This document shows positions 51,989 through 62,368 of a stretch of 64,000 nt of DNA, piece by piece (the first letter of the stretch is position 1; each line of letters opens with the position of its first letter). The position numbers and the translations under genes are program-made. The DNA is from Gemmatimonadota bacterium (GTDB taxonomy: Bacteria > JAAXHH01). The stretch covers positions 62,001 through 126,000 of the forward strand of contig JAPOZT010000037.1 of the NCBI GenBank assembly GCA_026705925.1, in the 5' to 3' direction. Under the pieces are notes generated by a model. The model was given only the letters and a program-made list of their open reading frames with translations, was not told the DNA's origin and searched no databases.

Positions 51989-52072
51989 GCCGAAGTGGTG
52001 GAACTGGTAGACACGCTGTGTTCAGGGCGCAGTGGGCTTTCGCCCGTGAGAGTTCGAATCTCTCCTTCGGCA
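51989..52072 (+). tRNA. tRNA-Leu (anticodon CAG)
   Basis: The 84-nt gene has acceptor GCCGAAG pairing with CTTCGGC and discriminator A. The anticodon stem is CTGTG/CGCAG around TTCAGGG with CAG at 52023-52025. A long variable arm (GTGGGCTTTCGCCCGTG) is of class II type, and GTTCGAATC is in the T arm. CCA is not encoded. A terminator follows at 52086. Confidence 0.97.
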
Positions 52073-52085
52073 TTCTGGTCGGTGG

Positions 52086-52112
52086 ACCCGCATGTTTCAT
52101 GTGGGTTTTTTG
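52086..52112 (+). terminator. Rho-independent terminator after tRNA-Leu
   Basis: ACCCGCATG (52086-52094) pairs with CATGTGGGT (52098-52106), with one G-T pair, around a TTT loop. A T-run follows. Confidence 0.9.
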
Positions 52113-52137
52113 TTGGGATTCAGTTATGTTGGCGCGG

Positions 52138-52578
52138 TTATGGTGACGCGGAATCCTGCTTTCTCCTGTCACGGATCCAATGGGCGTAGCGTTTCGGATC
52201 GATCAGGATTACATCGACGGGCTCGACCGGTTCACTGGAAGCCCACTGCCACGGATCGACCGGTTCGAAGGAATCAGGCGGAAGGACATATACGTAACCG
52301 GGTCGGTCCAGGTCGATCGTACCGACTTCGAGGTCGATGCGAGGCACAATGTCGTCGTTCAGGTCCTCGGGGTTTTCTACCCCTAGATCCATGCCAAAAC
52401 TTAATCCGCCTTCACCGATCGGCCGGATGGGCAGCGAAAAGGCAATGGCGATATTCTTCAGGTGGGTGGCATAGACCGCGGTCAGTTGATCCCCGTCCGG
52501 CCCCACACCTCCCGCGGGCCTGGGTTCCAGCCGAGCGGTTTTGTCCTGGCTGCCGTGGTAGAGTACGGGTGGTTTCAC
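52138..52578 (-). CDS. Small ART-like (ADP-ribosyltransferase fold?) protein
   Basis: The 146-aa product begins VKPPVLYHGSQDKTARLEPRP from a GTG at 52578, with GGGAGGAG 9 nt upstream; a longer frame to 52737 is not supported. LYHGS, a vYAT motif followed by AIAFSLP, then GYVYVLPPDSFEP and WASSEPVEPVDVILID, match in style small orphan proteins with an ADP-ribosyltransferase-like layout. The family match is by memory of motif order and is not certain. It converges on tRNA-Leu and is divergent from the exchanger gene. No antitoxin gene is adjacent. Confidence 0.6.
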   Translation of the reverse strand: MKPPVLYHGSQDKTARLEPRPAGGVGPDGDQLTAVYATHLKNIAIAFSLPIRPIGEGGLSFGMDLGVENPEDLNDDIVPRIDLEVGTIDLDRPGYVYVLPPDSFEPVDPWQWASSEPVEPVDVILIDPKRYAHWIRDRRKQDSASP

Positions 52579-52648
52579 TACGATGCTCCTCCCACAGCAT
52601 AGACTACGGTGGGATTTGTAAACACCTTTCTTGGTTTCCTGAATCTTC

Positions 52649-53686
52649 ATGGAACAATGGATTGAACATTTTCTGGTCGGACTGCCGAGTATAGGGTTAA
52701 TGCTGGTCATTGCCGCAATGCTCTTCACACTCGGCAAAGGCGCGGACCGGCTCGTTCAGGAAGCGGTCCTCCTGTCGAACCGATGGGGACTCAGCAAAGC
52801 GGTCATCGGAGCAACGATCGTCAGCATCGGCACGACGACCCCCGAGGCCGCGGTCTCCGTACTCTCGGCGCAACAAGGGGAACCGGGACTCGCGCTCGGA
52901 AACGCGGTCGGATCGATCGTTTGCGATACCGGCCTGATACTCGGTTTGGCAGCCCTGATTGCCCCGCTCCCATTCGACCGTACGCTGGCCTCGCGCTTAT
53001 GCAACGTGCAGTTGGGGGCCGGTATCCTCATGGTCGCCGTTTGCCTGCCGTGGTCCGCTCCGGCGAGTGCGTTCAGCGCTGGCGGCGTCCTGCCTCAACT
53101 GGCCGGTGTCGTCTTCGTTATCCTACTCGCGCTGTATATCTGGCAGTCCATCCGATGGGCGGGTTCGACACCGTCAGATGCTGAAAATTCCGTAGCAGCG
53201 GATAGCGCAGGAACCGGCACATTCGGAACGCTCCTCAAACTCATCGTAGCGATCGCTGTTATAGTCGTCTCCGCGCAGATCCTGATTCCGGCCGTGAGTA
53301 TCATGGCGGAACGCATTGGCGTACCGAAACACATCATCTCGGCGACCCTTGTCGCCTTCGGCACGTCGGTCCCGGAACTGGTGACGGCCATCGCGGCGGT
53401 GCGACGCAGGCACGGCGAGCTGGTCGTCGGAAATGTCATCGGTGCGGATATCCTGAATGTGCTTTTCGTTGCGGGCGTCTCCGCTTCCGTAACACCTGGC
53501 GGTCTACAGGCGGATGGCCAGTTCTTCCAGTTCCTGTTCCCCGCGATGCTGTTTGTGCTTGTCGTTTTCCGATTCGGTATCCACCTTTCTGTCGGTTCTT
53601 TGAAACGTCCCCTGGGGATCGTGCTGGTCTCCGCCTGGCTCTTTGTGACGATCCTGAGTTACGTGCTTTCCATTGAGATGCATTAG
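52649..53686 (+). CDS. Calcium/sodium exchanger (CaCA family)
   Basis: The 345-aa membrane protein has the two inverted alpha repeats of CaCA exchangers: GATIVSIGTTTPEAAVS with GNAVGSIVCDTG, and SATLVAFGTSVPELVTA with GNVIGADILNVL. Both acidic residues are present (PE motifs). About ten helices. In the first repeat TTTPE replaces the common TSLPE. It probably exports Ca2+ in exchange for Na+ or H+. It overlaps the convergent pyrophosphatase gene by 4 bp. Confidence 0.92.
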   Translation: MEQWIEHFLVGLPSIGLMLVIAAMLFTLGKGADRLVQEAVLLSNRWGLSKAVIGATIVSIGTTTPEAAVSVLSAQQGEPGLALGNAVGSIVCDTGLILGLAALIAPLPFDRTLASRLCNVQLGAGILMVAVCLPWSAPASAFSAGGVLPQLAGVVFVILLALYIWQSIRWAGSTPSDAENSVAADSAGTGTFGTLLKLIVAIAVIVVSAQILIPAVSIMAERIGVPKHIISATLVAFGTSVPELVTAIAAVRRRHGELVVGNVIGADILNVLFVAGVSASVTPGGLQADGQFFQFLFPAMLFVLVVFRFGIHLSVGSLKRPLGIVLVSAWLFVTILSYVLSIEMH

Positions 53687-54084
53687 GGGTGTCCTCCTCG
53701 CGAGCGGTGCCCACCTCGCGATATGGAGGACTTGAAGTATCGCTCCTGGAACGCCGTAAGACCCCGGATCTGCTCATTGGAGAAGTGTTCTCCATCGGGA
53801 ACCACCACGAGCTTGTCGTCCGCATCATCCGATCGTCGGATCACCGCGATGCATCGGCCCCTGAAACACCTGACCGGTCTGTCCACGCCCAGCAGGTAGG
53901 CATCCAGTTCTTCGCCGTCCAACCACGATACGTCCGGAACAAATCCGTAGTTCACCGGATAAACGAGATCATGTTCGGGATGACGGGAACCCATCGGACG
54001 ATCGATTTCGATATCGACGATTCTGCCGATGAACTCCCGGGGATCCTTGTACTGAGCACGCGTAGTCCGGTGTCTGTCCGTCAT
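53683..54084 (-). CDS. Inorganic pyrophosphatase (small soluble type)
   Basis: The 133-aa product has EIDRPMGSRHPEHD, YPVNYGFVPD and DGEELDAYLLGVDRPV, the substrate/metal motif of type I pyrophosphatases with its Asp residues. It is shorter than E. coli Ppa (175 aa), as in a known small subfamily. The C-terminal HRSRGGHP tail seems to arise from a GGHRSRGGH repeat. No strong ribosome-binding site is seen. Confidence 0.8.
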   Translation of the reverse strand: MTDRHRTTRAQYKDPREFIGRIVDIEIDRPMGSRHPEHDLVYPVNYGFVPDVSWLDGEELDAYLLGVDRPVRCFRGRCIAVIRRSDDADDKLVVVPDGEHFSNEQIRGLTAFQERYFKSSISRGGHRSRGGHP

Positions 54085-54173
54085 AGCCAGGTTTGTTATT
54101 CGGCAGGTGGTATTTTGTCGAAACGGTAACCGTCTGGATCCATCTTAACGCAATCTACGAAACGGGTCAATGA

Positions 54174-55373
54174 GTGATGCGACCGAGTACTATTGCCGAC
54201 CTGAGCATCCTGCTGGCGCTCTGGTTCATGATGTTCGCCGCAAGCAGCCAGACGATCATCATGACGCCCATACTGCCCATCGTAGAGGCGCAGTTCGACG
54301 TGCCTCGGGAATACCTCGGCGCCCTGGTCTCGGCCTACTCGATCATGCTTGGGCTGTGCGCGTTGATCACCGGTCCGCTGTCGGACGCGATGGGCCGGAG
54401 ACGGATCCTCATGATCGGCACAGGGGCCATGTGCGTGACCCTGTTCATGCACAGCTTCGTTTCGGACCTCGCTTCACTATTGCTTATCCGTTCATTGTCC
54501 GGTGTGGCCGCCGGCATCCTCAGCGGCGTCGCGCCGGCCTATATCGGGGATCATTTCCCGCCGGAGCGGCGGGGCTGGGCCAACGGCGTGGTCATGACCG
54601 CCGTCGCCGTGGGACAGATCGTGGGCATCCCGGGCGGAACGATCCTGGCCGACCGATTCGGTTTCGCCGCGCCTTTCGTCTGTTTCGCGGCGCCCATGGT
54701 ACTCTCCTTCGTCCTGGTCTGGAGGCTGGCCCGGCAGCCGGCCGTGGCCCGGGCGCAGATCACTTCGATCGGATCGGTCGTCAGGCGCTACGCGTCCATG
54801 TTCACGACGACATCGACTGCGGCGGCCGTCGGCGCCTACAGCGTAATGTTCTCGGGGATCGCCTTCTACGTGATCTACCTGGTCGTGTGGATCAAGGAGA
54901 CCTTCGGAGTGACGAACGACGAGGTGGCTTCACTGTTCGTGGTCGCGGGCATCGCCAGCGTCATCGTGGGACCCTGGGCCGGACGCCTTTCGGACCGGAT
55001 CGGCCGGAAGGTGCTGGTCGTGGGCGGCTGCCTGGGGCTCTTCGTCCTCATGACCCTGACGACGGCCATCATGACGGATTTCTGGATCGCCTACCCGCTC
55101 TTTTTCGCCATCATGGTCCTCGTGTCGGCCCGCATGGGCCCCTTCCAGGCGCTCCTGTCCGAGATCGTGCCGGCGCAGCGGCGCGGTTCGCTGATGAGCC
55201 TGAGCATCGCCACCGGCCAGCTGGCCATGGGACTGTGCAGCGCGGCAGCGGGCGTCGTCTATACCGAGGTCGGGTACGTATTCAGTTCTGTGATCGGAGG
55301 AACAGGCATGCTCGCCATGGGGTTCATCATATGGCGGTTCATCCCCGAGACGCGGCATGCAGTCCGCCGATGA
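54174..55373 (+). CDS. MFS transporter (multidrug efflux type)
   Basis: The 399-aa product has 12 helices and the DHA1-style motif GPLSDAMGRRRILM after helix 2, with RSLSGVAAGILSGVAPAYIGD in helices 4-5. The start GTG at 54174 is directly followed by an ATG in frame, and there is no strong ribosome-binding site. Its end overlaps the convergent hydrolase gene by 35 bp. Substrate unknown. Confidence 0.88.
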   Translation: MMRPSTIADLSILLALWFMMFAASSQTIIMTPILPIVEAQFDVPREYLGALVSAYSIMLGLCALITGPLSDAMGRRRILMIGTGAMCVTLFMHSFVSDLASLLLIRSLSGVAAGILSGVAPAYIGDHFPPERRGWANGVVMTAVAVGQIVGIPGGTILADRFGFAAPFVCFAAPMVLSFVLVWRLARQPAVARAQITSIGSVVRRYASMFTTTSTAAAVGAYSVMFSGIAFYVIYLVVWIKETFGVTNDEVASLFVVAGIASVIVGPWAGRLSDRIGRKVLVVGGCLGLFVLMTLTTAIMTDFWIAYPLFFAIMVLVSARMGPFQALLSEIVPAQRRGSLMSLSIATGQLAMGLCSAAAGVVYTEVGYVFSSVIGGTGMLAMGFIIWRFIPETRHAVRR

Positions 55374-56208
55374 ACCCGGTGACGACGGCGTTGAACCGGT
55401 CGGGTTCCTCGTAGAACAGCGCGTGGCCGCTGTCCTCGAAGATTTCCATGCGCGCGGCGGGGATGTGTTCGTACATGTACCTGCAGCCGGGGAATGCACC
55501 ACTTTTCCCGCCCGTGGTGATCAGGACCGGGAGGTCGATGGAAGGCAGCATGGGACGCCAGTCCTGTGCCTGGTAGTCGGGTCCGAGGGTGACCCCCTGG
55601 GCCGGCGTGTTCTCCCTGCTTTCTTCCAGCAGTACGTCCAGTTCGGCGTCCGGGACGTCCAGGGAGACGAACATACTCCGAAGTTGCCCGCGCTTGCGCT
55701 CCGTCTCGTCCTCAGGTGGAGGGTCAGGTTTGGATCCCGGTCGGATTTCGGGATCGGCGTCGGCAGCGGATTCGGGATCGGCTTCGGCATCAGGCTCGGG
55801 CGGATCAGGCGGGCCGTGGACTTCGATGCTGGGCACTTCGTCCACCAGTACCACTCCTTTGAGCCGGTAATCGCGGAAGAGTTCGATATAGGAAAGGACG
55901 GTCCGGGCACCGATGGACCATCCCACGAGGGTAACTTCATCGAGATCGAGCGTCTCGATGATCTGGCGCACGTCCATGGCGTACCGGGCCGTGCGGTGGC
56001 CCCACGGGGTCTTGTCGGACCGGCCGTTGCCCCGGGTGTCGGCGGCAATGACCCGAAATCGTTGGCTGAGGGCCGGAACCTGTTTGCGCCACCAACCCAG
56101 GCTCAACCCGCCGCCATGGATCAGGAAGACCGGTTTTCCGGATCCTGAGTCTTCATAGTAGAGACGAACACCGTCGTTTGCCTCGACGAAGCCGGAGCGC
56201 TTCTCCAT
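55339..56208 (-). CDS. Alpha/beta hydrolase with low-complexity insert
   Basis: The 289-aa product has HGGGLSLG (oxyanion), the nucleophile elbow GWSIGA near residue 95 and DSGHALFYEEP (catalytic His). Between the cap and the core a Pro/Asp/Glu/Ala-rich insert of about 40 residues (PDAEADPESAADADPE-type) is present, encoded by GGGATCGG-type repeats. The start is ATG 56208 (GTG 56211 is adjacent). It lies 30 bp after the adaptor gene, at the end of the exporter operon. Confidence 0.87.
   Translation of the reverse strand: MEKRSGFVEANDGVRLYYEDSGSGKPVFLIHGGGLSLGWWRKQVPALSQRFRVIAADTRGNGRSDKTPWGHRTARYAMDVRQIIETLDLDEVTLVGWSIGARTVLSYIELFRDYRLKGVVLVDEVPSIEVHGPPDPPEPDAEADPESAADADPEIRPGSKPDPPPEDETERKRGQLRSMFVSLDVPDAELDVLLEESRENTPAQGVTLGPDYQAQDWRPMLPSIDLPVLITTGGKSGAFPGCRYMYEHIPAARMEIFEDSGHALFYEEPDRFNAVVTGFIGGLHAASRG
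55690..55830. repeat. In-frame repeat tract in the hydrolase gene
   Basis: Repeats of a TCGGGATCGGC-type unit with variants (TCGGCATCAG, GCGGATTCGGG) keep the reading frame and encode the acidic-proline insert. Confidence 0.7.
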
Positions 56209-56238
56209 CACAAATTCCAGTGATTCCCCTCCATGGCC

Positions 56239-57420
56239 TTAGTCCGTCTGGATTTCGACGCCGACCCCGTCCGCGATGCGGGGGTTGGGATGCAGGATGA
56301 CGGGGTCGCCGGGGGCAAGGCCTTCGAGGATTTCGGCCTCGATCCCGTTACGCTGTCCAACCGATACTTCCCGTGAACTGGCCAGGCCTTCTTCGACGAC
56401 GAAGACGCCCCAGCTTTCGCCTATTCTGAACAATGCGCTGGAAGGGATCTTGAGGACGTTCTCTTTCTCCCAGACGACGATCCGTCCCGTGACGCGGTAG
56501 CCGTCGCCGAGTTCCGCCGGCGTCTCGTCAAGGTCCACGATGACATTGACCCGCTGCTCGTCCACGCCCAGCGCGGACACGCGCGTGAACGCGGCCGGCT
56601 CTACGCGGCTCACCTTTCCGGACAGCGGATCGGGTCCGCCCCACTCTTCGATCAACACCGTCTGACCGACGTCGACACTCACGGCGTCGGTGGACAGCAC
56701 GTCGATCGTCACCTCCATGTCTCCCGGATTGCCCACTTCCATCAGGGGCGTGCCCGCGGCGACGACCCGCTCGCTTTCTTCGAACAGGCGCAGCACCCGC
56801 CCGTCCACCGGCGCCGTGACGGAAAGCACGGCCCGGGCATCGCCGCGCTCCTCCTGGAGGGCCAGGAGCGCCGCCTGGGCGACCTCGTGTTCGGAGACGG
56901 CCGCCCGGTGGCGGAACAGGGAGGATTCAAGAGATCTTTCAGCGACGGTTGCCGCGTGCTCGGCGCGCTCCAGGCGCTCCCTCGATATGCTGCCGCTCGC
57001 GGCGAGTTTCTCCGCCCTTTCCCGCCCGCGGGCAGCTTCTTCCTGTTCTACCCGCGCACGGGCGACGTTTGCCTCGGCCTCGCGGACCAGGGCCTGGGCC
57101 GTCTCGATCCGGGCGCGGGCCTCCGCGGACTCGCGGGAACCGAGGGGCGAAGGCGTGATGCGCGCCAGTTCATCGCCCTGGCCGACCTGGTCCCCTTCAT
57201 TCAACGCCGGTCTCGCCAGCCGGCCGGACGCCGGGGCCGTAATCAGGTAGCGCTGGCGCACGCGGGTCCGGCCTTCCTCACTGATCGTCACCCGCAGGGG
57301 ACCAATCTCCGCAGTGGCCGAGTCGACCAGGACCGGCGCCGGCATGAACGCGCGGACGAGGAGGGCCAGGACGGCGGCGAGGATCACGAAGGAGATGATG
57401 TGCTTGCGACGTATTTTCAT
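56239..57420 (-). CDS. HlyD-family periplasmic adaptor of an ABC exporter
   Basis: The 393-aa product starts MKIRRKHIISFVILAAVLALL, an N-terminal membrane anchor. A lipoyl-like domain (RYLITAPASGRLARPALNEGDQV) is split by a coiled coil of Arg/Ala/Glu heptads, then VTAPVDGRVLRLF and a beta-barrel. It would join the permease to an outer-membrane channel. The start at 57420 is 13 bp after the permease stop. Longer frames beyond it are artefacts. Confidence 0.92.
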   Translation of the reverse strand: MKIRRKHIISFVILAAVLALLVRAFMPAPVLVDSATAEIGPLRVTISEEGRTRVRQRYLITAPASGRLARPALNEGDQVGQGDELARITPSPLGSRESAEARARIETAQALVREAEANVARARVEQEEAARGRERAEKLAASGSISRERLERAEHAATVAERSLESSLFRHRAAVSEHEVAQAALLALQEERGDARAVLSVTAPVDGRVLRLFEESERVVAAGTPLMEVGNPGDMEVTIDVLSTDAVSVDVGQTVLIEEWGGPDPLSGKVSRVEPAAFTRVSALGVDEQRVNVIVDLDETPAELGDGYRVTGRIVVWEKENVLKIPSSALFRIGESWGVFVVEEGLASSREVSVGQRNGIEAEILEGLAPGDPVILHPNPRIADGVGVEIQTD

Positions 57421-57433
57421 GACGGTCTCTCGG

Positions 57434-59800
57434 TTATTCCTGGGTCTTGAGCACGCCGACCAGATCCAGGTAGCGCAGTTTCCGGTGGACGATGTACGCG
57501 GACGCCACGGCCGCCGAGGTGACGACCAGGAAGGCGAACGCGTAGGTTTTCCAGGTGATGACCAGCGGCATTCGGAAGAGTTCCTGGGCGGTGGCGTCCA
57601 CGGCAAGATAACATAATGCCCATCCGATCAGAAATCCAATCGGTATCGAAAAAAGGGTGATGATGGCCTGCTCGCCCAGGAGGACCACCGATATCTCCCG
57701 CTCGGTGAACCCGAGTACCCTCAGGCTGGCCATTTCGCGGTTTCGTTCCGCCAGGGCGATGCGGGCGCCGTTGTAGACCATGCCGCAGGCGATGACGCAC
57801 GCGAAGATGGTCAAGGTAAACGTTGTGGCGTTCGTGCTTTCGGCGATGGTATCTTCGAAACCCTTGATCACGGCCTCGCGGACGGCGACGCCTGCCACGG
57901 CCGGCGTTTCTTTCAATGTGCTGTACAACTCGGCCGCCCGGAGGGGATCCACGGAGAGATAGGCGCCGGAGATCGTCCGGCCTTCGCCCAGAAATCGGTT
58001 CAGTGCGCGGCTGTCCATGTACGCGGTGGTGCCGATCAACTCGTCGACGATCAGGGTTACCGGCAGGCTGCCCCGCATTCTCGACCCTTCCTGGACTTCG
58101 ACGGCGAGCATATCGCCTTCCCGCACCGCCAGAAGGTCGGCCAGCGTCTTGTTCAGCACGATACCCTCCGGCGGCAGGGACTGCACCCGGCCGTCCCGGT
58201 CGATCAGCTGCCGCAGCTCCCCGGCCGGATCGAGTCCCGTAATGGCGGTCTGCTTCACGAGATGACCGGCTCGAAGCCGGACGGGCACGGCGCGGTACGG
58301 CTCGGAGCGGACGACGCCGGGCAGATGGGCCAGTTCGAACCGGGCGCGCGCAGGACGGGGCCCCGCGAATACGACGGCCGCGTTGTCGCGCTGTACCGTG
58401 CGGAACTGGTAGTCGATCATGTAATCGATGGAGTCGAAGGTAAAACGACCCATGACCAGGATCGCCACCGACATGGCAATGCCGAAGGCGGACAGCATCG
58501 TCCTGGCCGGCCTTCGTTCCATGTTGCGGAAGATCATCCGCCAGACCGGCGAGAGCATCCGGTGCAGGCCCATGCGTTCCATCGCGAGCGGCCTGAAGTG
58601 GGGCGGCGACTCCGGCCGCATCGCTTCCGCGGGTGGCAGGGCCATGGCCGAGCGAAGGGCGTGCAAAGTGCCCGCCAACGCGGCGAAAACGCTGATCACC
58701 GCGGCAAGGGTGATGACGTCTACGTGCAGCTCGTAGACCAGGTCGGGAAAACGATAATAGGCCTGGTACATGCCGGTGAGCGGCCGGCCGATCCAGAAGC
58801 CGCCCACGATGCCGAGGAGGGTCCCGCCCGATACGGCCAGAAAGGCGAATTTCAGATAGTGCCAACCGATCGAAAGGTTGCGGTAGCCAAAGGCCTTCAT
58901 GATGGCGATCTGGTCCCGCTGGGCTCGCACCATGCGGGAGAACACGATGTGCAGCAGAATCGCTGCGATCCCGAGGAAGATGGTCGGCGTAACGTTGCTG
59001 GATACGCTCAGGCCCAGGATTTCATCCGAAAGGAACTTGTGGGAGATCTGGCTGCCCCGGCCGAAGGCGCCCGCGCTCCCGTAGGGTTCGAGGATGAGGT
59101 CCATGCGGTCGATTACGTCCCGCTCGCGCGCATCCGGCGACAGGGCGACCGCCAGATCGTTGAACCCGCCCTCCATGTCGAAGGCCGCGCCTAAGGCGTC
59201 CCGGCTCATCCAGATCACGCCGAAGCGCAGGTTGTCGGGAAAGATGGATCCGGATCCCTGCACTTCGTAGACGTACTCGGGCGACAGGCCGATGCCCACC
59301 ACGCGCAGCGCTTTCCTCCGGCCGTTGATGACCGCCCCGATCCAGGCGTCCGGCACCAGTCCGTTGGCCAGCGCGAAGGCTTCGCTGATGATTACCTCCT
59401 CGGGCCGGCCGACCGCCGGGTAGCGGCCCTCCTGGATCGCAATGTCGTTGAGCACGGGTCTGCGCACATCGGGCATGGAGACCAACCGGCCGATGGCGGG
59501 CTCATCCAGGCCGGGGACATCCAGGTTCACGTCCATCACGATCCGGGTGCGGACGCTGGAGACGCCCGGGATCCGGGCGATGCGCTCCGCGACCGGCGCC
59601 GGCGCCCGCTTGATGCCGGCGAACACGTCGGCGAAGCGGTAGCTGGTGTAGTAGGATTCCTGCGACTCCAGCAGGGCGATATAGGTGTGGCGAGACGAGA
59701 CGTAGACCATGATCCCGCAGGCCATCACCAGCGTGATGGCGATGACCTGGCCGCGCATGCGCGCCAGTTCGCGGAACACCTTGCGGTTCAGGATGGTCAT
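57434..59800 (-). CDS. FtsX/MacB-type ABC transporter permease, duplicated
   Basis: The 788-aa permease has an N-terminal helix, a MacB-like periplasmic domain, then a set of FtsX helices (TIFLGIAAILLHIVFSRMVRA...), a second periplasmic domain and a second FtsX unit (TFTLTIFACVIACGMVYNGARIALAERNREMASLRVLG). This is the two-FtsX-domain form (about 800 aa) seen in lipoprotein or macrolide exporters. With the ATPase and adaptor it forms a tripartite exporter. The substrate is unknown. Confidence 0.92.
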   Translation of the reverse strand: MTILNRKVFRELARMRGQVIAITLVMACGIMVYVSSRHTYIALLESQESYYTSYRFADVFAGIKRAPAPVAERIARIPGVSSVRTRIVMDVNLDVPGLDEPAIGRLVSMPDVRRPVLNDIAIQEGRYPAVGRPEEVIISEAFALANGLVPDAWIGAVINGRRKALRVVGIGLSPEYVYEVQGSGSIFPDNLRFGVIWMSRDALGAAFDMEGGFNDLAVALSPDARERDVIDRMDLILEPYGSAGAFGRGSQISHKFLSDEILGLSVSSNVTPTIFLGIAAILLHIVFSRMVRAQRDQIAIMKAFGYRNLSIGWHYLKFAFLAVSGGTLLGIVGGFWIGRPLTGMYQAYYRFPDLVYELHVDVITLAAVISVFAALAGTLHALRSAMALPPAEAMRPESPPHFRPLAMERMGLHRMLSPVWRMIFRNMERRPARTMLSAFGIAMSVAILVMGRFTFDSIDYMIDYQFRTVQRDNAAVVFAGPRPARARFELAHLPGVVRSEPYRAVPVRLRAGHLVKQTAITGLDPAGELRQLIDRDGRVQSLPPEGIVLNKTLADLLAVREGDMLAVEVQEGSRMRGSLPVTLIVDELIGTTAYMDSRALNRFLGEGRTISGAYLSVDPLRAAELYSTLKETPAVAGVAVREAVIKGFEDTIAESTNATTFTLTIFACVIACGMVYNGARIALAERNREMASLRVLGFTEREISVVLLGEQAIITLFSIPIGFLIGWALCYLAVDATAQELFRMPLVITWKTYAFAFLVVTSAAVASAYIVHRKLRYLDLVGVLKTQE

Positions 59801-59871
59801 GGCGGTTACGCTCCGCGGAATGATACGGCTCGCATCGGGCAGCGCAGATCGGGCCCGGCGGGCCGGACAGC

Positions 59872-60591
<720 letters not shown>

Positions 60592-60619
60592 GCCGGTTTC
60601 TCCTTGTCCCCTGTCCTGG

Positions 60620-62368
60620 CTACCGGTCCCACGGAAATCGGGCCGTCGGCTGGTTGACGTAGCGTTGCAGGCCCAGCGTCAGGCGTGCGCCGCACCCGGG
60701 CGCAAGGCGTACGGTGAAATCGGTGTCTTCGACGGTAACCTCTCGTCCGTCGTACTCGACCGTGCCCACCCTGTGTTCTCCGTAGGCGCCGCCCTGGACG
60801 ATCACGGTGCGCGCTTCGACCGGGTTGGCGTTCACCAGGTGCACGTCGAGCTCATCGGCATCGATCCGGTCGACCAGGGCTGCCACGTCCTCCGGTACGC
60901 CGGGCCGTCCGCGTTCCGGGTCGAAGTACCAGAGCCGGCAGTGAAGCGGACGGGCGTAGGCGGGTCGGGGTCCCCCGGTCATGAGATTCACGAGGGTCTC
61001 GATCCGCGCCGGGTTGAAGGGATTGGGATTGTCCGACAGGCGTGTGTCCCGCGTCGACGTATCGTTGCGGATCTTCTCCACCTGCCCCCGCAGATGCTCG
61101 AAATCCTGCTTCAACGCGTCCACGGGAAAACCGGGGTTCGACCCGTCCAGGAAATCCAGCCAGGGTTGGTCGCCGGCCAGCGCGCGGTCGTCTGGGTTCA
61201 TGGACCAGTCGTAGACCTCGACCGCGCCCCGGTCATAGGGTTCGGGCGCGTAATCGTACCAGCCGTCATCGCCATGCATATGGGGATACATGGTGACGCC
61301 GTCCACGGTCTTCCTGTTGGCGTTGACCGATTCGAGGACGGTGCGCCAGACGTCCACGTACTTCCGGTCGCCGGTGAGCAGCAGGGCGTTGCCGAATCCG
61401 TCCACCGCGTGAGCGACGGCGTTCAGGGTGAAGTTGTCCAGCCGGCCGTGGCGATGGGCGAACACCTTGTGGTCCCATCCGTAGACGCCGCCCCACCACC
61501 GGCCATCACAGGCGCTGCCGATGACGCCGTCCAGCCCCACGTTCGAGGGGATCACGCCTCCGTTGGCATAGGTGCGGTCCACCCATGCGTCCGCGTACTC
61601 GAGGATCCAGTCCCGGTACTTCGCTTCGCCGGTAAGCGCATAGGCGTTGAAGGCCAGTCCCGTGCTCGTAAGGTTCAGCGGGTGGTCGCCGGCCACGTCG
61701 TTGTAGGTCTCGAACCGCTCGCACATCTCCGCGTAATCGCGCTGCCCGTGGAGCAGGTCGTACCGGCCGTCCTCCAGCGGGTCGCCAGCCCAGTCCAGGG
61801 CCGTGGTCTTCCGCAGCATCGGCCCCCGGCTGCCGTTGAACATGCTCCGGATCAACCGGCGTTCCGGGTCGTAGTTCTTCGCCTGGGGATCCTCGTCCAT
61901 GTAGAAGCCGGCGAATCTTTTTACACGGCGGATATGGTTTTCGTCGTCCGGATCGCAGTTGCCCAGCAGGTTGAACACCACCAGGCCCTCGGCGTGATGG
62001 GCCCAGTCGCTGTGCACCGGGAACTCCTTGTAGTACATGCCGTCCCGGGCAAAGGGCACGTCGACGGTCTTCGCCTCTGTGTACTGGAGGATATGGCCGT
62101 CCTGCGCCGTCGTGCACATATCCAGGATGCGGTCTCCCCCGCCGAGCAGGTAGAGGACGGGCCAGTTCGCCAGGTTTTCGATGGCGTCGTCCGGGCCGTC
62201 GAGGGCGCCCCAGCGGGGCACGCATTCCAGGTAGCCTTGCTCGTCGAAGTACTTGTCGTAGAACAGCTCGAGGGCCTGGGACATGGAACGGATAAGCGCG
62301 CGCTCCAGCAAGGCCCACCGCGGCGGGGCCACGGGGGTGTCGACGTTTATTCTGATGCGAGAAGGCAT
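60620..62368 (-). CDS. Large protein with glycoside-hydrolase-like alpha-helical barrel, function unknown
   Basis: The 582-aa product has repeated aromatic/Trp-Asp helices ([54 protein letters not shown]) that suggest an (alpha/alpha)6 toroid as in unsaturated-glucuronyl hydrolases or heparinase-type enzymes. The C-terminal 120 residues are beta-rich ([16 protein letters not shown]). No signal peptide is visible. It may act on uronates or polysaccharide fragments; I do not name a family. Confidence 0.7.
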   Translation of the reverse strand: MPSRIRINVDTPVAPPRWALLERALIRSMSQALELFYDKYFDEQGYLECVPRWGALDGPDDAIENLANWPVLYLLGGGDRILDMCTTAQDGHILQYTEAKTVDVPFARDGMYYKEFPVHSDWAHHAEGLVVFNLLGNCDPDDENHIRRVKRFAGFYMDEDPQAKNYDPERRLIRSMFNGSRGPMLRKTTALDWAGDPLEDGRYDLLHGQRDYAEMCERFETYNDVAGDHPLNLTSTGLAFNAYALTGEAKYRDWILEYADAWVDRTYANGGVIPSNVGLDGVIGSACDGRWWGGVYGWDHKVFAHRHGRLDNFTLNAVAHAVDGFGNALLLTGDRKYVDVWRTVLESVNANRKTVDGVTMYPHMHGDDGWYDYAPEPYDRGAVEVYDWSMNPDDRALAGDQPWLDFLDGSNPGFPVDALKQDFEHLRGQVEKIRNDTSTRDTRLSDNPNPFNPARIETLVNLMTGGPRPAYARPLHCRLWYFDPERGRPGVPEDVAALVDRIDADELDVHLVNANPVEARTVIVQGGAYGEHRVGTVEYDGREVTVEDTDFTVRLAPGCGARLTLGLQRYVNQPTARFPWDR

